From positions 96,850,943 to 96,914,942 of the forward strand of contig NC_052518.1 in NCBI RefSeq assembly GCF_014356525.2: a DNA stretch of 64,000 nucleotides. Reading direction: 5' to 3'. Shown here one piece after another: positions 44,815-57,733 of the stretch. A model generated the notes under the pieces. It searched no databases, was not told the DNA's origin, and saw nothing but the letters and a program-made list of their open reading frames with translations. A program made the position numbers and the translations under genes. Within the stretch, counting starts at the first letter, position 1. Every line of letters begins with the position of its first letter. Origin of the DNA: Nilaparvata lugens (taxonomy: Eukaryota > Arthropoda > Insecta > Hemiptera > Delphacidae).

Positions 44815-45880
44815 CTTGAAGGTACAGACGTGGAAGTGATCGTGATGTGTAGAAAGAGAATATGACAATTTGAAAAAAAAATCATTAATTTAGAGGATAT
44901 CGGATCAATTTATCCATCTGGGAGCTCCAAAATAATCTTACTGCAATATTCAAATGAATTTTTCGATTACAACTTATACTATGGTAATTATAACTCTTAA
45001 AATCCGATTTTTTGGAGACAAAACTTTAATTTTCACTCTGTGAAGAATGTCTCTACAGTGACACATTAATATTATTGGGAAAGTGTTGTAGAATATTTCC
45101 AAAGCTTCAAAATAACATCAAGTTGAAGACTGGAAGTCCATCTTCTATGACTGGGGCGTCAACGGAAAAAGAGAGAAATATATTTCACACTGCTTTTGTT
45201 TAACAATGTTGAAATAAATTTAGAAATACCGTAATTATTCATTTACATTCATTTAGACAGAGATGGACTATCATAACTGTGCCATGAAATCTTATCTTGC
45301 CATCTGGAGTGTACAATGAGAAATCGAGATTATTTCTCGATTATTATTTCTGAATATTTTTTATAAACTGCTCTTGTGAAATTACCAAATCCAAATTATC
45401 ATTCACAAGTAATGTGTTCAATTATTTAGAAATTGAATTCTTGGCCTAATGGAATCGATAATCTACGAAAATTCCATGATGTTAGTTTATTATCATGTTG
45501 GAATGTGATTTAAGTTTTGCTTTGTAGGCCTATGCAAAGCTTTGTAATATTTTTTCATTGAGGCTGCAGGCCAAAGTAATGGACCCACAGTACTAAACGC
45601 GTCATCAATTTGGAGTTTGAGTATTGTTGAATACTGTATTGTTGTATTAGTATATCAGTATTGTTGTACTATATCAGTATTGTTGTATTGAGGTTGAAAT
45701 GTTTCTGCTAAAAAATCATTTCATAGCATAGTAGGATATTTTCACTGCTCAAAAAATCAAGTTTTCCAGGCTTATGAAGTTCAACTACTCATGGAATAAG
45801 TATTACAAAAATGGATTCATTCATTGAATGTTGTTTTTAAGTGAATTTTGAACACTCTGAGGGAAGAATCAATTCGATAT

Positions 45881-46644
45881 CTCTGCTGTGTGGAGGTCAC
45901 ATACTCATGTGGGGGTCGCCGCCAACCTGTCTCCCCGACATCTAGTCTCCTCGCTATTTTGATCACAGGCGTCAGTAAATCCCCTGGCAAAATATACAAT
46001 TGCCGTTAACTAGTCTCCCCGACAGTTAATTCCCTACTGGAATGAAGGAGCTTAGTTGTCGGCGACAACAAGACCTATGAGGGGTCTGGTTGTCGTGATC
46101 GTACCAGACAACTAAGCTCCCCGACAGCTGATTTCCTATTGAACATTGAAACCAGCTTGAAGTGGACGGGAAAGTAGTTCGATTATTAGAAGAAAAGCTT
46201 GTTTATGTTGCCACTTCTATCACTGCAAACATAAAATGAAAACATAAACTATTTCTCTTTCCGAATTCAACTGACTTGGAAATGTTCCTTATTTGGATTG
46301 GCAAGTATTTTCAGAATGATTTTGTATGTCTCACAAGTGATTCCTGCATGTATGTAAAGAATATAACATACTGGCCGTCAGGCTCGCTTCGTCATATCGT
46401 CTAGCCAGGGGGATCCGCCCCCTGGACCCCCGACTGGATCGTCCAAAAATGAGATCAGCTGGCTGGCTTCGGTCGCCAAAAACACTGATTTTGGGCATAT
46501 CTTTGGCATTATTTCAAATTCCTTCTAACACAACATTATTACACCCTAGCTTAACTTCTGTTGTAAATTTGAACAATTTGTTCTCGATAAATCTGAGAAA
46601 AAGCAAAAAAAAAAAACACTTTAGATTGAAGCTTTATACTCTTA
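45881..46644. other. Copy-B-only segment in place of the LINE
   Basis: 764 bp with no counterpart at this position in copy A. The left part (45940-46135) is made of GTCTCCCCGACA, CAGTAAATCCCCT and GACAACTAAGCTCC modules like those at 46798-47113. The middle has GGGGGATCCGCCCCCTGGAC at about 46408-46428, a GC-rich palindromic word. The rest is AT-rich with a run of 12 A near 46606. No gene. Confidence 0.75.
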
Positions 46645-46797
46645 TATTTTTGTTTTTCCATGTAATGTGAATTGTAGGAATAATTCTACGTTGATTTGTC
46701 ACTGTTCTCGTTTGAATAACTATTCATTAATTTGTAACTATTATCTTTTGATTAATTATGATTGATCAAAGTTTGACTCGCGAAAACTCCGGTACTC

Positions 46798-47113
46798 CTA
46801 GCGTGCGAGGAGTTTGGTTGTCAGGTTCGGTGACGACTACCAAGCTCCTTGCACGCTAGCTAGTCTCCCCGACAGTAAATCCCCTGGTTAGAGGGACCGA
46901 TGCTGGTTCAGAGTTAGAGTTAGATACTGGTTCAGAGGGACTAGTTGTCGGGACCGTAGACAACTAAGCTCCTCGGACGCTGACAACAACCAAGATCCCT
47001 GTCAGTAAAGCTCCTTTCTCAGGAGCTCAGTTGACGCCGTCAGTAAATCCCCTCGAAAGTGGTTTTAAAAGGAGCTTTACTGTTGGGGAGCTTAGTTGGC
47101 GCGTTCCCGATTG
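46798..47113. repeat. Hairpin-module cluster (copy B)
   Basis: Same island as 21030-21345, apparently without differences. A second, separate cluster of the same modules exists only in this copy at 45940-46135. Confidence 0.8.
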
Positions 47114-47159
47114 TTCCATGACATATGTTCATCTATCACTAATCCCAGGAATTTTCTGA

Positions 47160-48110
47160 TATTCTTTTGCCCTAAACTTTGAAATATAAACCTTGAAATT
47201 TTATATCTGGACATGAATCATTTCTGCTCTGGTTTGTTGAGAATGGGACCACTACCGATTTTTTTGGATTCAGGAAAGATTTCAACTATTCAGAAAATTA
47301 TTGATGGCTGCTAGACCATTGGCTGATATTTGCTCCACCTCCTGTACTGACTTACCCGAAAAAGTAATATTAGTGTCATCCGCATATAGACAAACAGTTG
47401 CCTGTTCATGGATAACCTAAGGTAAAACCTTAATGTGGCAGAGAAATAATAAAGGGCCTAAAATTGAACGTTGCGGAATGCCATATCGAAGACTTTTGAG
47501 ATCAGATCGATATCTTATTTTATAGTTGACTGAGGAGTCTCATCTATCCTCTATTTCAACATATTGCTGTTTCCCCTTCAAGTATGATGCAAACCACGAT
47601 AGCTCTTCCCCCAGCACTCCAATGCCCTTGAGTGACTCTAGCGAAGCATCATGATGAAAACTATCAGAAGCACTTGTGAGATCCAGGAATGTAACCATCA
47701 CCTTATCACCTTTATCCATCCCTTTTATAACTGAGACAATGAAATCCACTCCCGCCGTGATATTTAATTTATTTGACCGAAACTCATACTGTTCTCTGTC
47801 CAGCATGTTGTTGGTTTCTAAATACCTCACAAGCTGATCATACACCACCCGTTCCATTTATTTTTAAAAATACTGATAGTACTGAAATCGGTCTGAAGCA
47901 CTCAGGATCTTTAGCATTGCCTTTTTTAAATATTGGAATGATTCTGGCTATTTTTAGAGAATTGGGGAAGTGACCCGATATAAGAGAAGAATTTATTATA
48001 TGAGTCAATGGCTCAATTATTGTTGGTAAAACATGTTTTATAACTGCCATTGGAATATCATCTGGCCCAGAAGAGAATTTACTTTCAAATGTCATAATAA
48101 CTTTCGTCAT
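47160..48110 (-). pseudogene. RT of the SGNH-type LINE (copy B)
   Basis: 48110-47838 reads KFSSGPDDIPMAVIKHVLPT and IARIIPIFKKGNAKDPECF (fingers). 47857-47540 overlaps it with YDQLVRYLETNNMLD and VTFLDLTSASDSF. The YADD box follows near 47400. The longer fingers frame than in copy A comes from retained bases. Confidence 0.75.
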
Positions 48111-48329
48111 ATGGCAAAACTTGTGTGAACTTGAATCTCAAGGAGAAATAGCGATTCTTTTTTGAATCATGATTAATAAACAAACAGAGGTCTAGAGCAG
48201 TTTGAAATATTAGCAACTACAAGGCTTTCAACTGCCTCTGTGGAAAAATATTGAAAACATCCACAATACTGCCAATATTAGAACATTAATATTAAAATAG
48301 TATTTGAAGATTGAAATGAAAGCATCATA

Positions 48330-48498
48330 TTTCTCATCTACCACAGATTGATAGTCTCTATCCAATTAATCTGGAGCAAATCTTTGGAAATCAAGCCAGA
48401 ACAAAGGAGAAATGATTGGCAATAGAGAATTCTGTTTCTCATCTACCACAGATTGATAGTCTCTATCCAATTAATCTGGAGCAAATCTTTGGAAATCA
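48330..48498. repeat. 64-bp duplication around a 41-bp templated insert (copy B only)
   Basis: 48330-48393 and 48435-48498 are the same 64 bases. The 41 bases between them (48394-48434) are a copy of 48872-48912, about 440 bp downstream. Copy A has a single 64-bp unit and no insert. Confidence 0.9.
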
Positions 48499-48627
48499 TT
48501 TTGAGATTACCATCATCAAACTTACGGCTAAGTTCTATTTTTCTGTCTTTTAATATTTGAAATTTCAAATAGCTGAGCGTCATGGTCAGAAATGTTGGTG
48601 ATAACACCAGATACTTATATATTATTT

Positions 48628-49329
48628 TTATTCATATTGGTCATACAAATTGTCTATTGCAGTTAAAGAAGATTTGGTAATTCTCGTGGCAAAATCAATC
48701 TTATAGGTCATATAAACATTTTTGAACTTATGATACGTGGCATTTTTCTCAAAAGCATTGATATTTATATCACCCACCAATACAACATTCTTATAGATCC
48801 TGCATAAAATTTCAAGTAACTTATCTAAAAAAATGATCAAATAAGCAATGCTGTGGTGTCCTATATAAACAAGCCAGAACAAAGGAGAAATGATTGGCAA
48901 TAGAGAATTCTGTAACACAGCACTCAAATTCTTTCTCCTTAGTGATTAAATTTCAAGTGATTAATTTATTATTTATTAATTTCAGTGATTAAAATGTATT
49001 GCTGGTAGGTTTATGCTTCTACTTATCAAATCTCTCTCCTTATTTATGAAAATCACTACTCCACCCCCCACATTATTGACTCTACAAAATTTGGAAATTA
49101 ACTTATAATCGGGTATATTCAACAAAGCTGATTCAGCTTCAGACAACTTATGCTCATAAATCGCTAGTGGGCCTACATCTGGTTTGATCTTTTCCAGGTT
49201 AATGTTTAATAGATGTAGCCGTGATGGCAAATGCTGAACATTCTGATGCATTATTACAATTTTATCATATTCAATTGTTAAGATTGAGATTGTTGTCATT
49301 AAGTTTATTTTTTCAGAAAGTGTAAACAT
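48628..49329 (-). pseudogene. APE endonuclease of the SGNH-type LINE (copy B)
   Basis: 49329-48982 carries the N-terminal part (HQNVQHLPSRLHLL, EHKLSEAESAL, GGGVVIFINKERD). 48927-48628 carries IGHHSIAYLIIFLDKLLE and VVLVGDININAFEKN, equivalent to the GDFN block. A frameshift and a local AT-rich insertion near 48950 separate them. Confidence 0.75.
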
Positions 49330-49336
49330 GGGGTTA

Positions 49337-49698
49337 TAGTGAGGTCCACGTTATAATGGCAGTGTGTGATTTGCAATATTGTGTTGCTATCTTTGTCTAT
49401 CGTTCAACAAAGTAGATGGCGCTATCTCTTTCACGCATTGCGATGTTGCCACATCGTTTATCAACAATGTAGAAATTCAACTAATCGACAAAATTAAATC
49501 TTAATCATGAAAATTCATTATCACATCTTTAAAAAATATATTTTATCGACAAATAAAATATGATTAACTATTTTCAACAATAATGGACAGTTAAATTCAT
49601 CAGATATACCAGTATCAGCTGTTTGGGTGGCAAGGCTGAGATCTGGCAACCCTTCTCTCCTATCTTCCTACACTACTATTATAACGTGGACCTCACTA
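49337..49698. mobile_element. TA-flanked MITE inside the SGNH-type LINE (copy B)
   Basis: 362-bp version of the element at 23458-23838, with the same inverted ends and TA flanks (49335-49336, 49699-49700). Confidence 0.85.
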
Positions 49699-49796
49699 TA
49701 GCATTCACCAAACGTGTGGAATAGCCAAGTCAACAATCCTTGCATTCTCGGACACTTTCGCATTGCCTTTAATAATTATTGGCGAGGGTGGGAAAT

Positions 49797-50228
49797 CTAT
49801 GTTGAAAAATTAATGCCATCAGTTAGAGAGTTTCTACTCGAACAGATAGAAATGTCTTCACTACATTGTCTAAACTGCAATGGTATTGGCTGTGCAGGTG
49901 TCTCTGTTGTGCAGGTGTCACTGAGTCCCGAAGCGATCTTTAGTATGGTGTCCACAACATATTTTTTACCCGGATGGCTCAGGTGAAGACCATGCGATGT
50001 ATGCGATCGTCGCCCCAAAGAACCCAAGTCCGAGAAGTAAACATGAGAGAAATATTTACATATTTGTTTCAAACGAGTATTGGTTCTAGCAATCTCCTTA
50101 TTCACACATGACCATGGAGGTAGATCATGTCGGTGCGGAATTGAAAAGATTAAAGCATTTGTGTGCTGCAGGTCCATGATTCTCCGTTTGCACGATTGGA
50201 TGAAGCTATCAGCTTCATTGCAAGCCAC
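49797..50228 (-). pseudogene. SGNH-hydrolase remnant of LINE ORF1 (copy B)
   Basis: Same 143-codon frame as 23937-24368 with one substitution. 50897-50670 upstream gives SGVNCENIVEVVMWIG, a candidate for the middle SGNH block, separated by about 440 bp of inserted non-coding sequence that includes a 62-bp tandem repeat. Confidence 0.6.
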
Positions 50229-50552
50229 ATCATTAAATTATAGAAAAATGTTACAGATGAAACTTGTAGGCTGATTTGTAAGCTTCAATTCTGTACCACA
50301 CAAAAGTTTTCGAAAGACGCATATTTTTCGAGAATATGCAAGAAAAAAACAAAATATGGTACTTTCAAACCACCCCCAACCCCTTAGCACAGGGGGTAGG
50401 GGTAAGGAATTTTGATATGTTTACCCCCTTACTAACCTTAAAAGAGCTACGGGGTCAATAATTGTGTTCCTAACTTTTCCCTCTTTAATCTATCATTGAC
50501 TAGACTATAAAAGTACTTAAGACTGTGAGTGAGTGAGCTAGAACAGTCTCAA

Positions 50553-50670
50553 AGAATGATGATTTATTGAATTCATTAATGTAAAATGTGGCTGAGATTG
50601 ATCAATAGGAAAATAGAATGATGATTTATTGATTATATTAATGTAAAATATGAGTGAGATTGATCAATTT
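50553..50670. repeat. 62-bp tandem duplication (copy B)
   Basis: Counterpart of 24691-24808. Confidence 0.85.
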
Positions 50671-51322
50671 CAATTATTTATAGGTAGATCAATTTTATAA
50701 ATTCCCAAAATTTCTTTGCCTCGTAAATATTCCCAAATCATAAGTTCCTTCCCACTGGGAATATTGCCGATCCACATCACTACCTCCACTATATTTTCGC
50801 AGTTTACTCCACTGCAATTTTTGCTGATGGGTGAACATGTCATGGATGGATGCTGTACATGTCCTACTGCATCAAGTCTTATGTTGGCAGGACACAATGT
50901 GCAGAAGAGACTCTGGTGCAGGCTGCTATGATATTAGTGAAGACTGAAGAACACTACCATCACAAATCACAACACACACACCAAGAATAGTGTATAGAAT
51001 AGCTATATACCATCCTTGCACACAGACCACCCTCGTTGGACATGTTTTGACTTGCTGCCAAGATTGAATGCAAGGTGAGGTAGCTGCAGTTCCCGCAGAC
51101 TTCTATGTGAGGGGAAGGGTCACGTGGCTGTTCCCCTTCAACATGCGTTGGGGCTCAAAAGGGTTTCAAGAGGCTCCGTTTAGGTTCTTCTCGTCCATCC
51201 CCACGTCACTACCACTTAACTACTACACTACCTTTCCCAAGAATGGACATTCACATTATGTTCAAACTTTACTTTTTCATTTAGATAAACATTTATATAT
51301 AGTATTGCAAACGATTGCTTGA

Positions 51323-54300
51323 AATAGCATAATAGCTATTGTTGTGAATTTTGCATAAATTTCATCACCATTTCGTTGAATAACTTCTAGAAGTTTGTAT
51401 AACTTTCTGAGTAATTCAAAGGAAAGAAAACTTCTATTTCACTTATTATTGCAATCTAGAATCTAAGCATACATACCATGTTATCTATTTTAATAAATTA
51501 ATCTAATCTGATCTTCAACCACACACCTCATCCCTTTTCTGCCATCTTCCTCTGGGAACACTAAATGACAACTGACTTGGCTCCCTTACAACAAATAGGC
51601 CTAACTACTTCTCATTTTTCATTCATTATGAGCTAGTAAGATTGTCACTAACCTTATGAACATCATAGTAACCCCATTATCACGATCAATTAACCATAGA
51701 CAACTTTATTAAAAAGAAATGAAAATGAAAAAACGTGAATTCATCAATTTCTCGCAAGATAGAAAATCCATTAATTTTTCTACGAACTACAACTCGCTTC
51801 ATATTGGAGATAGAAACACGTTTATGGGATGTATTGTAGAGAATTAAATGCTCTTCAAAAAAATATTAAGTAAAAATATTGATAGAACAATATTGGTTTT
51901 GGAGAAATCTTGAAAAAACTGAAGAGAGTACGAAATCTCATGGTTTTCAGGCTGCCAAAAGTTATGCCCTCCGAAATTTTGGTGAGAACCCTACATTACT
52001 CATACTAGTACCCAAATAGACCTATTATAACAATGAAATCAATTACCTTAATTTTTGTTTGGTTGGGGCGAATTATAATGACTATTTGACTGGGCTATTC
52101 ATCTTACTTAAACTTTGTATCACAAATCGAATATAAATCTTTTCTAGTTATCAAAAGTATAATATATTTATTAAACAAAAATGAAAATAGGCCTATAACT
52201 ATACTCGTTAGATGAAGAGTATGTATGCGAAATTTCAAGTTAATGAGTACAGTAGTTCAGAAAAAAAATCATTACTTTTATCCTTATGATTCCAATGTTA
52301 TTCTTTTGATACGGTCGATTTCCTTGATATGATTCAGATCATAATACTCATTGATATAAATTATTTTTCACACGATACATTGTAATCACTCTACAGTAGT
52401 AAAATATTCCAATTTATTTTTTCAGTTGTGCTCAATAATATATCACTCATGTTATAAGAGGAGAAGAGCCTAAAGCTACTAGTATTAATATTCATATGAC
52501 AATAAATTGCTTGTTTTATCTACTCCATATATTGGTTTGGAATGTTCACCAACATTAAAGGGGTAATGGGCATGAGCTTGAGATATCTAGGCCTATGCTA
52601 TTTCTTTGACAGCTTCTATGGCAAGACAAGATAACTATAAACCAACTATAACTCTATACTCCAATTTTTTAGAATGACTGTTATTATCATGTGTTCATGA
52701 AGATTGAATCGAATTCAAAGCATGTTCACAGAAGGTGATAATTTTCATGTTCTAGACTAGAAGAAATATTTCAATATTTATAAGCATAAATTTTTATCAG
52801 ATTCCAATCGATGATCAAAATTTTGATTCAATCTGTTTTCAGAGGCATCTGGAATGGACCATAACCTTTCCGTGAACTGATCCAACTTTGGAGCAGCCAA
52901 GTAGTAACTCGTTACTCCGAGATGTCATCCGTACATTCCAGCTAAAGAAGAAGTGATAATGTTGTGCCTTATTGATATGTATGAGCTCTGCATATTGAAA
53001 ACTAATTTTATTGTAGGCTATTTGATAGTATTATTCTCAATATGCATGTCAAAAATCCATTGTCTTCCATTTTGAGATAGGTACTGTTAAATTATATCTT
53101 ATTACCTATTTTTTATCAGCAGTGTTCATAAATGATAGTTATGAATATCATAAACGATAGTTGATACATAGTAAATGCATGAACATTTAAAAATGGCATA
53201 AGTGGAACTTGTTCACCACCAGTGAGTGCAATTCAGAAACACAAAAATATTATAAATAAGAAGCAAAACCCATAGTGATCATACTCGTACATGGAACGAA
53301 TCGTAGCGGAATATCAAGAAATGAAGGTATGCTGACAACAAGCAAACTGATTATAAACTATGTACTAGATAATGTTATTAGAATGATCATTTCACACACT
53401 AAAATTATATTGAAATAAAGTCTAGCTCTTTACACACTCATCCATTTGATTACTGAGTTTCCTCAAAATGCTAGAAGTTTATGAAGTTATATGGGACTAT
53501 GTTAGCAAAGTATACCATGAAGTAAGTATTTTTAGTTAATCTTGTAGAGTTTCGAGTATAAAGATTGAGTGCAGACGGACGAAGCTTGTGTAAAGGTTCA
53601 ATGTGTGTAGGCCTATTGGGTTGTATATGTAATATAGATTCATCAAGTTAATATCAATATCTTCATGATATTTTGATATTAAAAAACCATTATAATTATT
53701 ATTCATTCATTTAGGCTATATTAAAAATCCATAATTGTCGGTACAAAGAAAAATGTATACGGACCAAACGTCAAGTGTACATTCTGTTTTCGATTTCTTG
53801 TGTACTATTAATTTTGTGATGAAAGTTCTCGCACTAAATGACATATCTACCATAACAGATTTTTCCATTTTAACTGCCAAATGAGTTACCGATATTCTTT
53901 TTATCCATGTTGTGGTAATAATTATTTATGAGTTATAATTTATTATAGTTTGTCATTCTAAAGAGGGGTCCAAAAAATGTATACACTATTTTTTGACAGT
54001 GAATATCTTTATTTTGAACATTATTTACACACGTAAAATAATTACCTCATATTTTCATCCAATCTTTTAAAATAATAATGTACTTTTAGACCACATATAA
54101 TACCTCATATTCCAATTTCAGGGTGGCCACCCATTTTAAAATAAAAAATTATTCATTCCCGGTTTTCCAGAGTAAAATTTCAAATTTTCCAGGTAGAGTA
54201 TCTACGGTACTTGAGGAACAAGATACTTTCGTAAAGAATTTATTATGGAAATTCTCAATTTGATCTTCCATGACGAATTGCGAATAGCGTATTTAAATTT

Positions 54301-55205
54301 CCAAATATTTTGATATATTAATAAGCCTCACAGGCTCTGCCCATGTGAGGAACCTTCTTCAAGTTTTGTATATGTATATATTGTCTGTACTTTCTGAGAA
54401 GAAAAATGAAGATAATTTCAATTTCTATTTCAATTTTTGACACTGCAGTCTATTTTTTGTGAGTAATTAGTATGTTTTTTTTAACTACTCATGTGCGTGG
54501 AGTGCTTTCGGACAGGGTCCATTTTCAACACTCAGTGAGTAGTTGAAAAACGAAAAATTCCCCACAAAAATAGATTACAGTGTAAAAGTTATCAATACAT
54601 TTGAAAATTTATTATGTATTGTGAGTCATACTTTTCCTAATGAAGACAAATGTGTGTACATTACCATAGCCGATTCCGGCTGTTGGTGATTCATCAAACC
54701 TTGACGAAAGTCTCATTCCAAAGAGAATCAAGCCATCAAAATACTTAATTTTAAAATGTAATTCATTTATATCATGACTAAAGACATTAAAAATTATAAT
54801 TTCTATCCATCAAGTGTTTTTTTATTTGAGTTTATTGTAAATGTACACTTAATTACTAAATTTATGAAATTTATTTATTCCCGGTTTGTGAAATCATCAG
54901 GAATTCAAGGTTTTCCCGGTAGTTTATTGTTCAAAGTTAGCATGTAATTCTATTTATTGTATTTTATTATTTGTAGCACCTGCTGTGATATCTATTCAGG
55001 TTTAGCGGGGCCAATTTTGTAATGCACTTTATTGAATAAGATGATTGATTGACTTACAATAAAATGTGTTGACGGAACAGTAAAATCTGAATGCGAAGTA
55101 ATATTCATATAATATTTATAGCTGTACGTTCTGTTAACTTTCCCTGTCAATGAAGTGAATACATTTTTGTACCCCTCAGTATTTATTTGCTTATTTATTG
55201 CTTAC
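51323..55205. other. AT-rich DNA without recognised genes (copy B)
   Basis: Counterpart of 25460-29326. Differences from A are mostly one-base homopolymer changes. Confidence 0.55.
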
Positions 55206-55534
55206 CCTGGTTGGGCTGTTTACGGTTTCCCTTTGCACGAGGCTGCTGCCTCTCCCTTTCCACTGGTTCATCATAGAAGTCATAGTGACCGTCATCAGGG
55301 CCATCATCATCATCATCATAGTAGTAGTAATAGTAAAGAGGCCGACGCCGCCGGTAAGCTCCCGCAGGCCGTCCACCTCCACGTGTCCTGAATGGTCGGT
55401 GACCATGGATGGGGCCGTTTCTGGGTGCACCGTTGCTTGGAGGCGGTGCTTCGGTCGTGGTCGTGCTTGTTGTGGTGGGTCGCGCTGTTGTTGGCGGTGG
55501 ACTCGTTGTGGCTGCTTTATATAAAGCTTCGTTC
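55206..55534 (-). CDS. Host gene exon, Thr/Pro-rich linker plus Tyr/Asp runs, unrecognised product
   Basis: A GC-rich island on the minus strand, open for about 109 codons. It has an acceptor-like CCTTAGCAG at its start and a donor CAGG|GTAAGC at its end; the in-frame ATG 13 bases upstream is probably intronic. The protein begins with a Thr/Pro-rich mucin-like part (TTSPPPTTARPTTTSTTTTE), then a Gly/Arg-rich basic part (RTRGGGRPAGAYRRRRPL), six Tyr, five Asp, and a charged tail (EPVERERQQPRAKGNRKQPN). No domain is visible. Such O-glycosylatable linkers are frequent in secreted chitin-binding or matrix proteins, but that is speculation. The other exons must lie outside or be unrecognised. Confidence 0.65.
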
Positions 55535-55621
55535 CTGCTAAGGAACATTTTTAAAATGATTTTTTTTTAAATACTTCAAAAAAGAGCTAAAAATATATAT
55601 TTTTTCAAGTTTCATAATGGC

Positions 55622-56014
55622 TTGATACTGGATGGAATTGAAACTCTCGATGAACCTGTCAATTTTACTAAAAATCAGGTCTTTCAAAATTTAGTGAAAT
55701 ACAAACTACGAAAAGTTAAGATACGTAAATTATTTGAAAATAAGTGCCGAATCTTTGTGGAAATTTCGGAGAACAATTTTGAAAAAGATGTTTTAGAATT
55801 TGTCAATGAATATTTGGTTTCGAATGCTAAATATTGTCTGTATTTTAAGAATGATTTCCATGAGATATTTACCGTAGTAGTTGCTACTCATTTCAAAAAT
55901 ATGCAACTTAACCCAGTTCATTGTACAGATAAATTGATTGATGTTACAAATGGAGAAGTAATACAAGATATCATGTTAGGTATCACAAGATATCATAAGA
56001 TAACTATCATGTAG
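55622..56014 (+). pseudogene. Errantivirus pol fragment before integrase (copy B)
   Basis: An open 130-codon stretch, starting DGIETLDEPVNFTKNQVF and containing the same NAKYCLYFKNDFHEIF block as copy A. It corresponds to the pol segment just upstream of integrase. The RT and RNase H parts that should precede it are absent; the element starts about here. Confidence 0.75.
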
Positions 56015-56800
56015 GAAAACATAATCACCGTGGAATCCAAGCAAATTAGAAGAAAATATTATCGGCTAAATGTCCGAAAACGAACAGAAAATTATATTAA
56101 CATATGTGACACATGTTTAACATGTTTAATGTTTGGTATGAAAGAGTAGCATTAAATTTGGAAATGAATGTCAAACCCACTGCATCAAAACCACTTTAAA
56201 CTATTCTTATGGATAGTGTTGTTTTTGACAGACGAATTCTTGACTATAACAGACAGTTTTTCACGCTATGCACAAGCCTATCCTCTTGCTGGTGCACAAG
56301 AAATAGGAATAGTAGATAAACTATTGGATTTCTTCAGTTACTATGGCGTTACCGAAACTATAGTTTCAGTGGTTCCAAATTTAATAACAGTGTAGTGAAA
56401 GAATTAATGACACTACACAAATTAAAAATCCATTTTATCAGCACGCAACACCCTTCTTCCAATGCTATATTTGAAAGACTCCACTCAACCCTAATCAAAC
56501 ATATAAGACTCCTTAAAAATCAATCTCAATTCAAAGATAATTCTATTGAAAGAAAATTAAAACACTCGATTTTAGCGTACAAAAGCAGTATTCACTCTGT
56601 CATAAAATTGACACAATTTGAAATTTTAAATGGACACAAACGTAAACGCTTTATTTGACATTGACATTAGCAAAAATATTATGAGTGACTATGTCAATCA
56701 ACCCGAAGAAGAAAACAAAAAAATGTATGAACACATTCGAGAAATGAATAAAACAACATAAGAAAAAGTTATAAAAAGTGAATAAAAATAGAGAACCATT
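56015..56800 (+). pseudogene. Errantivirus integrase, frameshifted (copy B)
   Basis: 56015-56130 retains the zinc-binding end (RRKYYRLNVRKR, then NICDTC). 56168-56395 carries the first catalytic strand (LTITDSFSRYAQAYPLA) and the FFSYYGVTETIVS segment. 56395-56658 continues with STQHPSSNAIFERLHSTLIK, where the catalytic E is recognisable, and LTQFEILNGH. The integrase inserts viral DNA into the host genome. Stops and frameshifts near 56390 and before 56168 inactivate it. The segment is missing from copy A. Confidence 0.85.
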
Positions 56801-57110
56801 GCCAGAAATTCCGCAGGAAATCTATGTTGAAACTACACAACCAGAGGAGTTTATTCAAAATATAGACATGATTACAAAAAGCATATAAGCTACAATTATT
56901 GACAAAGTATTGATACAATTGTTTGATTATTTGCTGATCTAAGAAAATGTAGCCCCCACTATATATGAATAAAATGCTATGCAGAAAACTAAGCAGTAAA
57001 ACCAAGAATAAGCATAACAAAGATCAAATCGGATCCGTGAACAGACAATTGAAAACAGCGAAAATTGTTCCCAGACATCATAATACCACATCCAAAATAC
57101 ACTTATCATA

Positions 57111-57229
57111 AATTAAAAGACCTAGAAAATGTCAAAATTGATGACATTGAAAACCGCAAAACAGTGACTCAACCGACTACTGACAATCACAATACTGTTC
57201 CAGCGCCCTCCTCATCATCTACGGAGTAG
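57111..57229 (+). pseudogene. End of errantivirus pol (copy B)
   Basis: Counterpart of 31131-31249, following the degraded integrase C-terminal region of 56800-57110. Confidence 0.55.
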
Positions 57230-57733
57230 GCCTAACTCCAGCAACATCTGTACAAATTAAGAATGTAACAATCAGTACAGGAATATTGTTCCAATTCACC
57301 TAGGTTAATCTAAGTTAAAATATAGTGCTAGTTTCAAAGAACTGTCAGTCATTAAAGCATTTTTCTACATTTCTCAAGCAAATTTAGTGTTTACAAGTAA
57401 GTGTTTCTTCCATGGTTCCAAATTTCCTTAAATAACACAATATTATTCGTTACAAGTGGTAATTGAGTGGAATATTCCTAATTAATTTATTAATTCAAGT
57501 CATCTGAATCCAATATTTATAGTTTCCATGTTTATTTTGGACTAAAATTTTATAAAAAAAATTACAAGAGTTGTAAAACTCTAACCTTATCTTAGAATGT
57601 GTAATCACCTATAATTTGGAAGAAAAATAGCACAGAACTACCTAATTATTTTATTTATCAATGCTCTAACATGAGTGTCATTTGAATCGTAAATAAATAA
57701 ATAGATAAGTACTCATGGTTTTGTACAAATTAT

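Larger units (their letters stand above)
42605..45180. repeat. Diverged tandem array with CAAGATGGCGG motifs (copy B)
   Basis: Counterpart of 15991-18500. The same blocks appear in the same order; the first motif reads CAAGATGGCCGCC (42707) where A has CAAGATGGCTGTC. A small local duplication (TGATTTCTGATCC) is present near 43055. Confidence 0.75.
47120..50897 (-). mobile_element. Decayed CR1/L2-like LINE with SGNH-hydrolase ORF (copy B)
   Basis: Counterpart of 21400-25034 with the same order of parts. It carries an extra templated insertion at 48330-48498. RT and endonuclease frames are somewhat longer than in A because several one-base losses in A are absent. Confidence 0.7.
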
